Below are positions 41,410-50,783 of a stretch of 64,000 bases of DNA, piece after piece. The translations under genes were made by a program, and so were the position numbers. The DNA lies in NCBI RefSeq assembly GCF_001905505.1, contig NZ_LIPG01000007.1, forward strand, positions 310,001 to 374,000, read 5' to 3'. The DNA comes from Streptomyces sp. CB02058 (GTDB taxonomy: Bacteria > Actinomycetota > Actinomycetes > Streptomycetales > Streptomycetaceae). The notes under the pieces are model-generated. The model was given only the letters and a program-made list of their open reading frames with translations, ran no database searches and was not told the origin of the DNA. The stretch's first letter is position 1. Each line of letters begins with the position of its first letter.

Positions 41410-42168
41410 ATGGACTGGCCTATCGCGGAGGTCGCTCGGATGTCGGGCGTGACCGCCCGGACCCTGCGGCACTACGACGAGATCGGCCTGCTGCCGCCCG
41501 CCCGGATCGGGGCCAACGGCCACCGCTACTACAGGGAGCACCAGCTGCTGCGGCTGCAGCAGATCCTCGTGCTGCGGGCGCTGGGCGTAGGGCTTCCCGA
41601 GGTCGGCCGGATCCTGGCCGAGCAGATCGACGAGGTGGACGCCCTGCGCGGCCACCACCAGCGGCTGCTCTCCGAGCGGGACCGGCTCGATGCCCTGGCC
41701 GGCACCGTCTCCCGCACGATCGCCGAACTGGAACGGTCCAGAAAGGACGGCAACCCCATGACGGTCAACCGACCGGAGAACCTGTTCGAGGGCATCCAGC
41801 CCTCCCAGTACCAGGAGAGCCTGCACGGCTTCCCCGAGCACGCCGAGGAAGTCGCCCGCAGGGTCGCCGTGATGACCCCGCAGGACATCGAGGCCGGGCA
41901 GCGCGAGCGCACCGCGCAGATGATCCGGCTGGCGGATCTGATGGCTGCTCAGCACCCGGCCGACGCCGAACCGGTGCAGAGCGAGATCGACGCCCAGTAC
42001 CAGGCCCTCACCCAGCTGCGGACCGTCACCGTCGAGGAATACCGCGCCATCGGACGCTCCTGCGTGGACAACGAGGCCTGGCGCGCCGCGTACGAGGCCA
42101 TCGCACCGGGCCTGGCCGCCTACCAGCGCGACGCCATCGAGACGTACGCCACCACCCGGCTCGGCTGA
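41410..42168 (+). CDS. MerR family regulator with TipAS-like drug-recognition domain
   Basis: A 252-residue regulator. The MerR winged helix occupies 3-70 (E-V-A-R-M-S-G-V-T-A-R-T-L-R-H-Y-D-E-I-G-L-L split at the turn), then a long dimerisation helix (80-115). From about 125 comes a TipAS-type all-helical domain (N-L-F-E-G-I-Q-P-S-Q-Y, about 124-134). TipAL-type proteins bind antibiotics of the thiopeptide kind and activate efflux or self genes. An internal ATG at 41758 could give the effector domain alone, as TipAS is made from tipA. GAGGGAGA precedes the ATG at 41410. No target gene is obvious next to it. Confidence 0.88.
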   Translation: MDWPIAEVARMSGVTARTLRHYDEIGLLPPARIGANGHRYYREHQLLRLQQILVLRALGVGLPEVGRILAEQIDEVDALRGHHQRLLSERDRLDALAGTVSRTIAELERSRKDGNPMTVNRPENLFEGIQPSQYQESLHGFPEHAEEVARRVAVMTPQDIEAGQRERTAQMIRLADLMAAQHPADAEPVQSEIDAQYQALTQLRTVTVEEYRAIGRSCVDNEAWRAAYEAIAPGLAAYQRDAIETYATTRLG

Positions 42169-42316
42169 CCTGGGAACCGGACCGCCCACGGGTCAGCCCC
42201 CGAGAACCGGTCGGCCCGGCCCACGGCACGCACCTCGCCCGGCAGGTCACCGCCGGGCGGGGTGCTGCCCGTCCTCATGAACACCGCTCCCGGCCCCGGC
42301 CGAAGGCCTTCCGACG

Positions 42317-42454
42317 AGCTGCGTCATCGGCACCCACGTGATCTTGCGTGAAGGCGGCAAGCTGCTCCTTCTCCCAGCGCGGCCCGGCCCGTACGGCTAC
42401 GGACGTTGGCCGGGTGACGTGACTGCCGACGCCCGCAGCCGCAACGTCGCCTGA
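42317..42454 (+). pseudogene. Possible NUDIX hydrolase N-terminal remnant
   Basis: A start-less frame reads V-I-G-T-H-V-I-L-R-E-G-G-K-L-L-L-L and then G-P-Y-G-Y-G-R-W-P-G, close to the first strands of NUDIX hydrolases, but breaks down before any NUDIX box (GxxxxxExxREUxEEx) and stops at 42454. The 378-base stretch from 42169 to 42546 has no other gene. Confidence 0.35.
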
Positions 42455-42546
42455 CGTGCTCACACCCTCGGCCTGAACGCCGCGACGGTCCGGGTCGGCC
42501 CCGTTCCCGTCATCTGTTCAGCACGTCGCAAGAAGGAGCCCTCGGA

Positions 42547-44508
42547 TCAGCCCACCAGGTCCGGCGCGCGCAGCATCTCGGTCGGGATGCCCCAGGCGTC
42601 GACGAGGTCGACGGCGAGGGGCCGGACCTTGCGGCAGAGGTCGTTCACCTCGCGGCTGATCGCCTTGGAACGCTGGACGGTCAGCCGGCCGTGCTCCATG
42701 AACCAGGCCCGGTCCGCCTCGATCGTCGACAGGGCGAACAGATCGCACAGAAGGCCGAGCGCGACCTTGTTTCCGCTCTCGGGCAGCGCACGGACCTTGG
42801 CGACGAACGCCTCCAGCACCAGCCTCTCGACGTGGGCGTGGGCCACCGCGATGACGTGGTCCTGCACCTGCGAGAAGACGACGCCGGGATCGCGCTTCTG
42901 GTCGATCCCGCGCTTGAGCCGGCGAGCCACGCCGGCGAGCATGTGCTCCTCCCGGTAGCGGAGCATGGCGAGATGGTATTCCGAGTCGAGCAGCCCGGCT
43001 TCCTGGTCCCACTCGTCGCCACCGGGCAGCAGGTCCCGTACCCGTTCGAGCAGCTTGTGGACCGAGGTCTTCTCGATGACCGTCTCGACGGCGAGGTTGG
43101 TGACGTAGCGGACCATACCGAGCTGGTCCAGGTCCTCGAACTCGCTCGCGTAATGGGTGAGCAGGCCCTTCGCCACCAACTGCAGCAGGACGTGGTTGTC
43201 ACCCTCGAAGGTGGTGAAGATGTCGCTGTCGGCCTTGAGGGCGGCGAACCGGTTGACGGTGAGATAGCCTGCGCCGCCGCACGCCTCGCGGCACTCCTGG
43301 ACGACCTTGGTGGCGTGCCAGGTACCGAGCGCCTTGGTGCCGGCGGCCCGCGACTCCAGCCGGCGCCGCGCCTGCGGATCGTCCGCGATACCGGAGAAGA
43401 CCTCGTGCAGTTGCGTGCGCACGACGTCCTGCGCGAAGTGCAACGCGTATGTTCGCGCGACGAGCGGCAGCAGACGACGCTGATGCAGTCCGTAGTCGAG
43501 GAGCAGCTGCTCCTCCGCATCCGAGGTCGCCTCGAACTGCCGTCGCCGCACGGCGTACTTCGTCGCGATCACGAGGGCGACCTTCGCGGCGTTGACCCCG
43601 GCGCCGCCCACACTGACCCGGCCCTGCACCAGCGTGCCGAGCATGGTGAAGAAGCGGCGGTCCGGGTTCTCGATCGAGCTCTCGTAGACGCCTTCGGCGG
43701 TGACGTCGGCGAACCGGTTCAGCAGCGCCTCGCGCGGCACCCGCACGCCGTCGAACCAGATGCGGCCGTTGTCCACGCCGTTGAGGCCCATCTTGCGGCC
43801 GTCGTCCTCGATCCGGACTCCGGGCGCCACCTCGCCGTCGACCCGGACCGGCACGACGAACGCATGCACACCCTCCGGCTTCCCGCCCACCTCCAGCTGG
43901 GCGAAGACGACCGCCAGCTCGGCGTGCCGGGCCGCGTTGCCGATGTAGTCCTTGCGCGCGTGGTCGCCGTCGGTGGTGATGACGAACTCCTGGCTGCCGG
44001 CGTCGTACCGCGCGACGGTGCCGAGCGCCTGGACGTTGGATCCGTGCCCGGTCTCCGTCATCGCGAAGCACCCCATCAGCTTCCCGGTGATCAGGTCCGG
44101 CAGATGGGCGTCATGGTGGCGTGCTGTGCCCAGATGCAGGATCGCGCCGCCGAAGAGCCCGAACTGGACACCGACCTTCACCAGCACCGACAGGTCACCG
44201 AAGGCGAGCGTCTCGAACGCGGCGATGGAGGCTCCGATGTCGCCACCCCCGCCGTACTCGCTCGGGAAACCCATGCCGGTCTGGCCCGTCGCGGCCATCT
44301 TGACCACCAACTCGCGCACCCGCTCGCGAAACGCGTCGAAGCCCAGCTCGTCGGCCTCCTCGAGAACGGAGGCATACCTCACCAGGTTGGACCGGACGAG
44401 GTCGCGGATCCCGGCGTACTCGCCGTCGAGCACCTCGGTGAGTGCCCGGACGTCGACCTCGGGCTGCACGTACCCGCTCGCAGCAGTGGATGTGTTGTCA
44501 GTAGCCAT
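42547..44508 (-). CDS. Acyl-CoA oxidase
   Basis: A 653-residue flavoprotein with the acyl-CoA oxidase layout: N-terminal helical domain, middle beta domain with C-F-A-M-T-E-T-G-H-G-S-N (about residues 146-157), helical FAD domain, and an extra C-terminal ACOX domain of about 180 residues not found in ordinary dehydrogenases. The catalytic Glu lies in T-F-E-G-D-N (about 417-422). It would oxidise acyl-CoA to trans-2-enoyl-CoA using O2 and release H2O2. It stands alone, divergent from a small membrane-protein gene. The promoter should lie in 44509-44690. Confidence 0.92.
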   Translation of the reverse strand: MATDNTSTAASGYVQPEVDVRALTEVLDGEYAGIRDLVRSNLVRYASVLEEADELGFDAFRERVRELVVKMAATGQTGMGFPSEYGGGGDIGASIAAFETLAFGDLSVLVKVGVQFGLFGGAILHLGTARHHDAHLPDLITGKLMGCFAMTETGHGSNVQALGTVARYDAGSQEFVITTDGDHARKDYIGNAARHAELAVVFAQLEVGGKPEGVHAFVVPVRVDGEVAPGVRIEDDGRKMGLNGVDNGRIWFDGVRVPREALLNRFADVTAEGVYESSIENPDRRFFTMLGTLVQGRVSVGGAGVNAAKVALVIATKYAVRRRQFEATSDAEEQLLLDYGLHQRRLLPLVARTYALHFAQDVVRTQLHEVFSGIADDPQARRRLESRAAGTKALGTWHATKVVQECREACGGAGYLTVNRFAALKADSDIFTTFEGDNHVLLQLVAKGLLTHYASEFEDLDQLGMVRYVTNLAVETVIEKTSVHKLLERVRDLLPGGDEWDQEAGLLDSEYHLAMLRYREEHMLAGVARRLKRGIDQKRDPGVVFSQVQDHVIAVAHAHVERLVLEAFVAKVRALPESGNKVALGLLCDLFALSTIEADRAWFMEHGRLTVQRSKAISREVNDLCRKVRPLAVDLVDAWGIPTEMLRAPDLVG

Positions 44509-44691
44509 GCCATTTCGCTACCCTGCCCGGCGACGATCAAGCGGTCGACCGTGGCTCTCGGAGCCGGACGAGGCACGTTCACGCGCCCATCATCCTCGAC
44601 GTCACCGCCGCCCTCGGTCGAAGGGCCGGATCTCACGGACTCGCCGGCCGGCTCGGGGAACCGAACGCTCGGGGCCGCACGTCTCCCGTGC

Positions 44692-45315
44692 ATGCTGACC
44701 ATCCTGGGGATTCTCTTCGCCGTCGCGCCCGCCATCGTCTGGATGACGATCGCCCGCACTCGCTTCGTCGGCATCGCGATCGGCGGCGCGCTGCTCGCCG
44801 GAGCCGGTCTGCTGATCAGCGTCCAGCAGAGCTGGATCGACGCTCCCAGGCCCGACGCCCATCTCGTGTTCACGGTCCTGGCGCCTCTGCTCATCGCCTG
44901 CGGAGCGGGACTGGAAGGACGGCACGAGGAATCCCCTCCACGGGAATGGATCCCGCGCCGAAACGGAGCGATCGGCTTCCTGGGGGTGCAGTTCGCCCTC
45001 ACCCTGGCGGTCGGTCTCCTGTACGCGCTGCTGATCAGCGAAGGCTCGGACGCCCCGTCGTCCAAGGCCCTCCCTGCCTTGCCGCCGGGCATCACCTTGG
45101 TCGACGAAGGAACCAGCTGCGGTTCCGGCGGCTGCTATCGCACCGCGACGGTCACCAGCGAGGACGGCCTGTCCCATCCGGAGATCATCCGCGAACTGGG
45201 CCTCCAGCAGGAGAACTGCCGCGCCAGCGGGTGGCTGCTCGACTGGCGTGACGTGTGCGTCGGAGCCAGGGACGCCGGCAAGAACGTCACCGTCTACGCC
45301 GCCTGGGGGTACTGA
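44692..45315 (+). CDS. Small membrane protein with Cys-containing extracytoplasmic tail
   Basis: A 207-residue protein not assigned to a family. Four predicted helices (about 2-22, 27-46, 57-76, 101-122) are followed by a roughly 80-residue tail with S-C-G-S-G-G-C-Y (about 142-149) and two further Cys (E-N-C, D-V-C), able to form two disulfides outside the cell. The ATG at 44692 has no strong ribosome-binding site. It is between the acyl-CoA oxidase and the GlxA regulator, without visible functional link to either. Confidence 0.72.
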   Translation: MLTILGILFAVAPAIVWMTIARTRFVGIAIGGALLAGAGLLISVQQSWIDAPRPDAHLVFTVLAPLLIACGAGLEGRHEESPPREWIPRRNGAIGFLGVQFALTLAVGLLYALLISEGSDAPSSKALPALPPGITLVDEGTSCGSGGCYRTATVTSEDGLSHPEIIRELGLQQENCRASGWLLDWRDVCVGARDAGKNVTVYAAWGY

Positions 45316-45465
45316 AAGAGCGCGTCTCCTCCTCCGGACTCAGCGGTCCAGCCACCCGACAGCGCACCGGTGCCGGGATCGGGTCGAGGGGACCCGCCCC
45401 GGCCGATCCGTCCGGCCCCCCTCCTCGCTACGTGGCCGAATCCAGAGGTTCGTTAAGATTCAGCC

Positions 45466-46443
45466 ATGGCAAAGAGGCATGTGGTCGCCGTTCTGGCTTT
45501 CGACGGCATGGCGCCCTTCGAGCTGGGCGTGGTGGTGGAGGTCTTCGGCCTACCGCGCCCCGAACTGGGCGACATGCCCTGGTACGAGCTTCGGGTGTGC
45601 GCTGAGGAACCCGGCCGTGATCTCCAGGCGGTCGGCGGGTTCACACTGCGCGCCGAATGCGACCTGGACGCGCTGGCCGCGGCGGACACGGTGATCGTGC
45701 CAGGGGTGGCGGAGACCGGAACGGAGGTCTCACCGGCCCTGGTGGACGCGCTGCTGCGCGCCCACGCCCGGGGGGCTCGTCTGGTGTCGATCTGCTCGGG
45801 AGCCTTCGCGCTGGCGGCGACCGGCCTGCTGGAGGGCCGGCGCGCAACGACGCACTGGCGCTACGCCCGCGCCCTTGCCGAGCGCCATCCCGGGATCGAG
45901 GTCGACCCCGACGTGCTGTACGTCGACACCGGCGACGTCCTCACCAGCGCGGGCAGCGCGGCCGGCATCGACCTGTGCCTCTACCTGGTCCGGGCCGATC
46001 ACGGCGCCGCTGTCGCCAACACGGTGGCACGCCGCTTCGTCGTCCCCCCGCACCGTGAGGGCGGGCAGGCACAGTTCATCGAGGCGGCGGTGGGAGGCAT
46101 CGATCACGAGGACGACGGCGTCACACGAAGCATGAACTGGGCGATGCGCCATCTGCACACGCCGCTGTCCGTGCCCGCCCTGGCCGGGGCGGCGTACATG
46201 TCGGAGCGCTCGTTCGCCAGGCACTTCACCCGCCGCAACGGCGTGAGTCCCATGCGTTGGGTCATCGCCCAGCGGGTGGCCGCCAGCCTGCCGCTGCTGG
46301 AGTCCGGCGAGGGCACCGTGGACGAGGTCGCCGCCGCGGTCGGCTTCGACAGCGCGGCGACGTACCGGCACCACTTCGGCCGGCAGATGCGTACGACACC
46401 GACTGCCTACCGGAGAACGTTCACCCATGCCGCCGCGTGCTGA
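45466..46443 (+). CDS. GlxA-type AraC family transcriptional regulator
   Basis: A 325-residue regulator with an N-terminal DJ-1/PfpI domain (residues 4-180; nucleophile-elbow Cys in S-I-C-S-G-A-F-A-L, about 108-116) and a C-terminal AraC double helix-turn-helix (about 220-318; L-A-G-A-A-Y-M-S-E-R-S-F-A-R-H-F and V-G-F-D-S-A-A-T-Y-R-H-H-F). Many family members respond to small amines or aldehydes. It is likely to regulate the rhodanese-GNAT pair immediately downstream. Confidence 0.92.
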   Translation: MAKRHVVAVLAFDGMAPFELGVVVEVFGLPRPELGDMPWYELRVCAEEPGRDLQAVGGFTLRAECDLDALAAADTVIVPGVAETGTEVSPALVDALLRAHARGARLVSICSGAFALAATGLLEGRRATTHWRYARALAERHPGIEVDPDVLYVDTGDVLTSAGSAAGIDLCLYLVRADHGAAVANTVARRFVVPPHREGGQAQFIEAAVGGIDHEDDGVTRSMNWAMRHLHTPLSVPALAGAAYMSERSFARHFTRRNGVSPMRWVIAQRVAASLPLLESGEGTVDEVAAAVGFDSAATYRHHFGRQMRTTPTAYRRTFTHAAAC

Positions 46444-46605
46444 TGAGGCCCTCGGGCGGGCTGGCGGAATCTTGGTGATCCATGGCGTTCGCGCCACTCG
46501 TGGGACCGGTGCCACGGCCAGAGGATGGAGTCGTCGCCGGCCGGGCAACCTGCCAAGGCTCTGGCGGCCCCGTTCCGACCCGACCGTGACGAAAGAGGTA
46601 CCCCT

Positions 46606-47091
46606 GTGCCTGCCATCGATTCCGCCGAGATCATCAGTGCCGTTCTGAGCGTGCCCGCCGCCGCGCCGGCCGAGGCCGCCGCCCACTACGCTGCCCGTCT
46701 CGCGTTCGAGGCGGATGTCTCCGACGTCCATGCCGATCTGGAGTCCGGGGCACCAGGAATCGTGGTGGTCGACACCCGTAGCAGTGCCGGCTGGGACCAG
46801 GGCCACATCCCCGGCGCCCTCCACATCCCGAGCGCGCGGATCGCCGACCTGGCACCGCGGCTCATCGATCCGGCCCTGACCGTGGTCACCTACTGCTGGG
46901 GCCCGGGCTGCAACGGCGCGACCCGCGCGGCGTTGACCTTCGCCCGCCTCGGCTACCAGGTCAAGGAAATGCTCGGCGGCTTCGAGTACTGGGCGCGCGA
47001 GGGCTTCGCCTACGAATCCTCCACCGGAACCGAGCAGCGCCCCGTCGACGACCTCACCGCCCCTCGTTCGGGCATCTCCTGCGCATGCTGA
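46606..47091 (+). CDS. Rhodanese-like sulfurtransferase
   Basis: A 161-residue single-domain rhodanese. The active-site loop is Y-C-W-G-P-G-C-N-G-A (about residues 104-113), giving the catalytic Cys, and D-T-R and G-H-I-P-G-A-L-H-I-P (about 67-80) mark the fold. The GTG at 46606 with AAAGAGG upstream is chosen over in-frame extensions. Its 3' end overlaps the GNAT gene by seven bases, so they are coupled. Position behind the GlxA regulator suggests a shared role, perhaps in sulfur or aldehyde stress. Confidence 0.9.
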   Translation: MPAIDSAEIISAVLSVPAAAPAEAAAHYAARLAFEADVSDVHADLESGAPGIVVVDTRSSAGWDQGHIPGALHIPSARIADLAPRLIDPALTVVTYCWGPGCNGATRAALTFARLGYQVKEMLGGFEYWAREGFAYESSTGTEQRPVDDLTAPRSGISCAC

Positions 47092-47570
47092 AGGACACCG
47101 GGCGTCCGGACGGCCTGATCCGTCCGGCCACGTCGGCCGACCTGTCGGCGATCGCCCGCCTGTGCGCCGACCACGCCGCCTTCGAACGGGCCGAACCCGT
47201 GCCGCCCGATCTCGCCGCCCGACTGGAGCCCATGCTGTTCTCGGCAAGCCCCAGGGCGTGGTGCCTCGTCGCCGAAAGCAGGGGCGAGTTGATCGGCTAC
47301 GCCACCTTCTCTCCGGAGTTCTCCACCTGGCAGGCAACCGACTACGCCCACCTGGACTGCTTGTTCGTCACCGAACCGCACCGAGGAGGAGGGTGGGGGC
47401 GCGCTCTGCTCAGTGCTGTGAAGGACGCGGCGGCGTCCCGTGGCGCCGCGACCCTCCAGTGGCAGACACCGGACTGGAACGCCGACGCCATCCGCTTCTA
47501 TCACCGCATGGGGGCCCGGGCCCGGTCCAAGGTCAGGTTCTCACTCCCCGTCCGCCCCGCAGACCGCTGA
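47085..47570 (+). CDS. GNAT family N-acetyltransferase
   Basis: A 161-residue GNAT of the diamine-acetyltransferase-like type. The acetyl-CoA loop reads R-G-G-G-W-G-R-A-L-L (about residues 98-107), the preceding strand D-C-L-F-V, and the C-terminal helix N-A-D-A-I-R-F-Y-H-R-M-G-A. It begins inside the rhodanese gene (ATG in ATGCTGA), so the two are translated together. The acceptor is not known. Confidence 0.9.
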   Translation: MLKDTGRPDGLIRPATSADLSAIARLCADHAAFERAEPVPPDLAARLEPMLFSASPRAWCLVAESRGELIGYATFSPEFSTWQATDYAHLDCLFVTEPHRGGGWGRALLSAVKDAAASRGAATLQWQTPDWNADAIRFYHRMGARARSKVRFSLPVRPADR

Positions 47571-47671
47571 ACGCTGAACTTCGAGAGCGACACGAGCGGG
47601 AGCGTCCCCCGGGTCGGCCAACCACCGTTCCTGGTTGTGACCTGCGCAGCCACGTGGGGCGTGGATGGTCC

Positions 47672-48343
47672 TCAGGACCCTGCGGGTGCCGCGATCGGCA
47701 CGGCGTCCTTGAAGTCGGTGAACGTGATCGTCCCTTCGATGTCGGAGGCGGACGCGAAGTGGATCTTCTGGCGTACGCGCACGACTCGGCCCTCGTCGTC
47801 GATCCACGCATCCGCGTCGATGGTGGTGGCAGGTCTCAGGTTGCGCCCGACTGTCCTGTCCACCGATTCGATGTCCTTCGGCGTGAGGCGGGCCGACACG
47901 CGCATGGGTTCACCGTCCTGGTGCACGGAGGCGCTGTGGTCGAGCATGAGTCGCACGTACTGCGGGAGCCGGTCCGTGGGTATACCCCCTTTCGCCGCCG
48001 ACGCAGGGAACTCCTGCCATGGCCCGTGGGTTCCGATGGCGCGCCGGTACACCTTCTGCCGGGTGATCACGACGTCTTCGGTGTACTGCTCGGTCGTGTC
48101 TGTCGTGCGCCCTGTGAATGGCGCGTTGAGGTTGACCCGTCCTTCCATGAGCTGGAGTTGTTCGGACCCTGACCGTGTGACGGCTTTGAGCGCGGCGGAG
48201 TACGGAACGTCGTCGGCCGAGGCCAGCCGGTCGCGGACTACCTGCGGGCCGCCGTTCGGTGGTGCGGGGCGGATCGAGGAGCATGCGGAGAGCATCAGCC
48301 CCAAGAGCACCAGAGTCAGGGGCGCTGTCCGGCGGTGAGACAC
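47672..48343 (-). CDS. Putative secreted lipoprotein (LolA/LppX-like fold)
   Basis: A 223-residue lipoprotein: signal peptide with lipobox L-S-A-C (Cys at about residue 21), followed by a domain of alternating strands resembling the LppX/LolA-type half-barrel (V-N-L-N-A-P-F-T-G; Q-K-V-Y-R-R-A-I-G; V-S-A-R-L-T-P; I-H-F-A-S-A-S-D-I-E-G-T-I-T-F-T-D-F). Such proteins carry lipids or polymers at the cell surface; here function is unknown. Convergent with the GNAT gene, with 101 bases between. Confidence 0.8.
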   Translation of the reverse strand: MSHRRTAPLTLVLLGLMLSACSSIRPAPPNGGPQVVRDRLASADDVPYSAALKAVTRSGSEQLQLMEGRVNLNAPFTGRTTDTTEQYTEDVVITRQKVYRRAIGTHGPWQEFPASAAKGGIPTDRLPQYVRLMLDHSASVHQDGEPMRVSARLTPKDIESVDRTVGRNLRPATTIDADAWIDDEGRVVRVRQKIHFASASDIEGTITFTDFKDAVPIAAPAGS

Positions 48344-48741
48344 AGGTGGATCCTCTGAAGTGCCGAGCCCGGACAGGAAACAGTCCAGGCCGCAAGTGGA
48401 TGGTCAACGCATCCTGCCAACCTCGGGGATCAGGCGGGGCGCAGGGGGAGGTGGCGTGATCAGGAGTGCGTCAGACGGTTACCGAACTGCCGTCTCGGTC
48501 CGCACAACCTGGCCTGGTCCCGCGTCAGCTGAGCCGCTCGCGTATGAGAACGTCTCCCTCAGCGCGGTCACGTTCGAGGCAGCCAGGCCTGTGCGGGCAG
48601 GACGCGCATCCGACTGATCCGGCCTGTCCCTTCCCCGTGGACCGCTCTCGCCCGGCGCCTCGGGGTGACACCGCGGCCGGCGGCGGCCGGAGGGACCGGT
48701 CGCTGCGACGACCGGCAGGTGCCGCCTCGTAAGCTGCAGCC
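48344..48741. other. Intergenic region without a recognisable gene
   Basis: No convincing coding frame. It must carry the divergent promoters of the lipoprotein and carbonic anhydrase genes; nothing better than weak boxes is seen. Confidence 0.6.
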
Positions 48742-49386
48742 ATGACTGATATCACCCAGACCCCGACACCCCGCGACGCCTTCGAGCTGCTCATGGCCGG
48801 CAACCAGCGCTTCGTCGCGGGCACCCCCGAGCACCCGAACCAGAACGTCGCTCGCCGCGCCGAGACCGCACCGTCCCAGAAGCCGTTCGCCGTACTGTTC
48901 GGCTGCTCCGACTCCCGGCTGGCCGCCGAGATCATCTTCGATCGCGGCCTGGGCGACCTGTTCGTGGTGCGCACCGCCGGGCATGTGACCGGGACCGAGG
49001 TCCTCGGCTCGATCGAGTTCGGGGTGAGCGTGCTGCACGCGCCGCTGGTCGTCGTCCTCGGCCACGACTCGTGCGGCGCGGTCGCCGCGGCCGGCTCCGC
49101 ACTGGAGAACGGGCAGACGCCGGGCGGGTTCGTCCGCGACATCGTCGAGCGAGTCACCCCGAGCGTGCTGGCCGCCCGTGCCGCCGGACGCGAGAAGCCC
49201 GAAGAGATCCTCGCCGAGCACATCGAGCAGACGGTGGACCTGCTCCTGGAGCGCTCCCGCACCCTGGCCGACGCCGTGGCCGCCGGCCGCGCCGCCGTGG
49301 TGGGACTGTCCTACCGCCTGGCCGACGGCAGCGCCCAGCTCGTCGCCACCCGCGGCCTCGACGCGGCGGTCACCGCCGCGTCCTGA
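48742..49386 (+). CDS. Beta-class carbonic anhydrase
   Basis: A 214-residue zinc enzyme that interconverts CO2 and bicarbonate. Zinc ligands and catalytic dyad are visible in G-C-S-D-S-R (about residues 53-58; Cys, Asp-Arg dyad) and G-H-D-S-C-G-A (about 106-112; His, Cys). Length and motifs fit the typical cytosolic beta class. It converges on the Sua5-like gene with 18 bases between stops. No transporter is fused or adjacent. Confidence 0.95.
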   Translation: MTDITQTPTPRDAFELLMAGNQRFVAGTPEHPNQNVARRAETAPSQKPFAVLFGCSDSRLAAEIIFDRGLGDLFVVRTAGHVTGTEVLGSIEFGVSVLHAPLVVVLGHDSCGAVAAAGSALENGQTPGGFVRDIVERVTPSVLAARAAGREKPEEILAEHIEQTVDLLLERSRTLADAVAAGRAAVVGLSYRLADGSAQLVATRGLDAAVTAAS

Positions 49387-49404
49387 CCGCTTCGCCGTGG
49401 CCGC

Positions 49405-50382
49405 TCACGCGGAGGTGCGGGGCCCCGCGGCCCGGCGAAGCCGGTTGGCGATCGCCAGCCCCAGCCCTTCCTCCGCCGGCAGGGAGGCGACAATGAGGTC
49501 GCACCCCTGCTGGTCGAGCTCGCGCAGGAACCCGTACAGCCCCTGCGCGTAGGCGTCCGGCGCACCGGGCAGGGACACCACGGCGTGCGCCTTCACCTCG
49601 ACGCCGGCGAGCGAGGGCGGCAGAAGCACGCCCACCTGGTGCCCCGCCTCCCGCGCGGTCTCGGCTTCGGCGACGACCTCCTCCGGCTCGACCAGGACGA
49701 CCCGCGCACGCGGCGCGTAGTGCGACGGGTGCTGGCCCGGTACCCGGACACCGCTCGTGGACGGAACCGCGACCGGGTGTCCCAGCACTTCCTCGAGGTC
49801 TTCGCGCGTCACCCCGCCGGGCCGCAGGATGCTCGGCATCTCGCCCGTGACGTCGACGATGGTCGACTCGACGCCGACCTGGCAGGAGCCGCCGTCCAGA
49901 ACGAAGTCGACGGCGTTGCCGAGCTCCGCCCGGACATGGTCCGCCGTGGTGGGGCTGACCGAGCCGAACAGGTTGGCGGAAGGTGCCGTGACGCCGCCGC
50001 CGAAGGCCGACAGCAGCGCAAGAGCGACAGGGTGGTCGGGCACACGCACGGCCACCGTCTCCAGCCCGCCCGTCGCCTCCAACGGCACCCGCTGCCCACG
50101 CCGCAGGACCAGCGTCAGCGGCCCCGGCCAGAACCGCTCGGCCAGCAGGCGCGCGGCCGCGGGCACCTCCGCGACCCAGTCGTCGAGCTGCTCCGCGGCA
50201 GCGATGTGGACGATCAGCGGATGGGAGGGCGGACGTCCCTTGACCTGGAAGATCCGCGCGACCGCCGCGGGGTCCTCGGCGTCGGCGCCCAGACCGTAGA
50301 CGGTCTCGGTCGGCAGGGCCACCAGGCCCCCGGCGCGCAGCACGCCCGCTGCCCGCTCGATGTCAGTGGCTATGGCTGTCAC
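49405..50382 (-). CDS. L-threonylcarbamoyladenylate synthase (Sua5/YwlC type)
   Basis: A 325-residue enzyme that makes threonylcarbamoyl-AMP for the t6A base of tRNAs. The YrdC domain (about 5-190) shows L-P-T-E-T-V-Y-G-L-G and K-G-R-P-P-S-H-P-L; S-A-N-L-F-G and the G-V-E-S-T-I-V-D loop follow. The C-terminal Sua5 domain (about 215-325) has Y-A-P-R-A before it. GTG at 50382 is preferred because GAGGGAAG lies eight bases upstream; an ATG 13 codons earlier is possible. A full-length Sua5 is unusual beside the short YrdC most Streptomyces use for t6A, so it may be a second copy. Confidence 0.9.
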   Translation of the reverse strand: MTAIATDIERAAGVLRAGGLVALPTETVYGLGADAEDPAAVARIFQVKGRPPSHPLIVHIAAAEQLDDWVAEVPAAARLLAERFWPGPLTLVLRRGQRVPLEATGGLETVAVRVPDHPVALALLSAFGGGVTAPSANLFGSVSPTTADHVRAELGNAVDFVLDGGSCQVGVESTIVDVTGEMPSILRPGGVTREDLEEVLGHPVAVPSTSGVRVPGQHPSHYAPRARVVLVEPEEVVAEAETAREAGHQVGVLLPPSLAGVEVKAHAVVSLPGAPDAYAQGLYGFLRELDQQGCDLIVASLPAEEGLGLAIANRLRRAAGPRTSA

Positions 50383-50708
50383 TCTCGTACTTCCCTCACC
50401 GTTCCGCTCTCCCGCGTCCATGGTCCCGCCTCATGCCGACGACACCACGCACGCCCTACAGCCCTCATGATGCCGCCCACAGGCAGATGACCCGGTCGCT
50501 GCCAACCGGTCCCCCCGCTTGGGTACAGGGCCGGAGGGCTCGGGCCCAACGTGGCGCGGCCCTGGTGCCGGGCAGGTGCCGGGGCCGCCGACCCGCACAG
50601 GTCCATGAAGGGCTTCTACCCCCCTGCACACGTCGCCCTGTCAACGCGACCTCACCGGCAGGGGACACGATCTGCGTCAACACAGGGGCCTGACCGCGCC
50701 TCACGCGC

Positions 50709-50754
50709 CGATGCCCCTCATGCGACCGCGGCAGCGGTCGCGTGAGGGGCATCG
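50709..50754. terminator. Long hairpin terminator (21 bp)
   Basis: Two 21-base arms (50709-50729 and 50734-50754) match at 20 positions and enclose a GGCA loop. The hairpin lies 29 bases past the stop of the alpha/beta hydrolase at 50784. The 325 bases between it and the Sua5 gene show no convincing coding frame. Confidence 0.9.
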
Positions 50755-50783
50755 ACTGCCGGGACTCGTGCGGGGCGGGGCGC

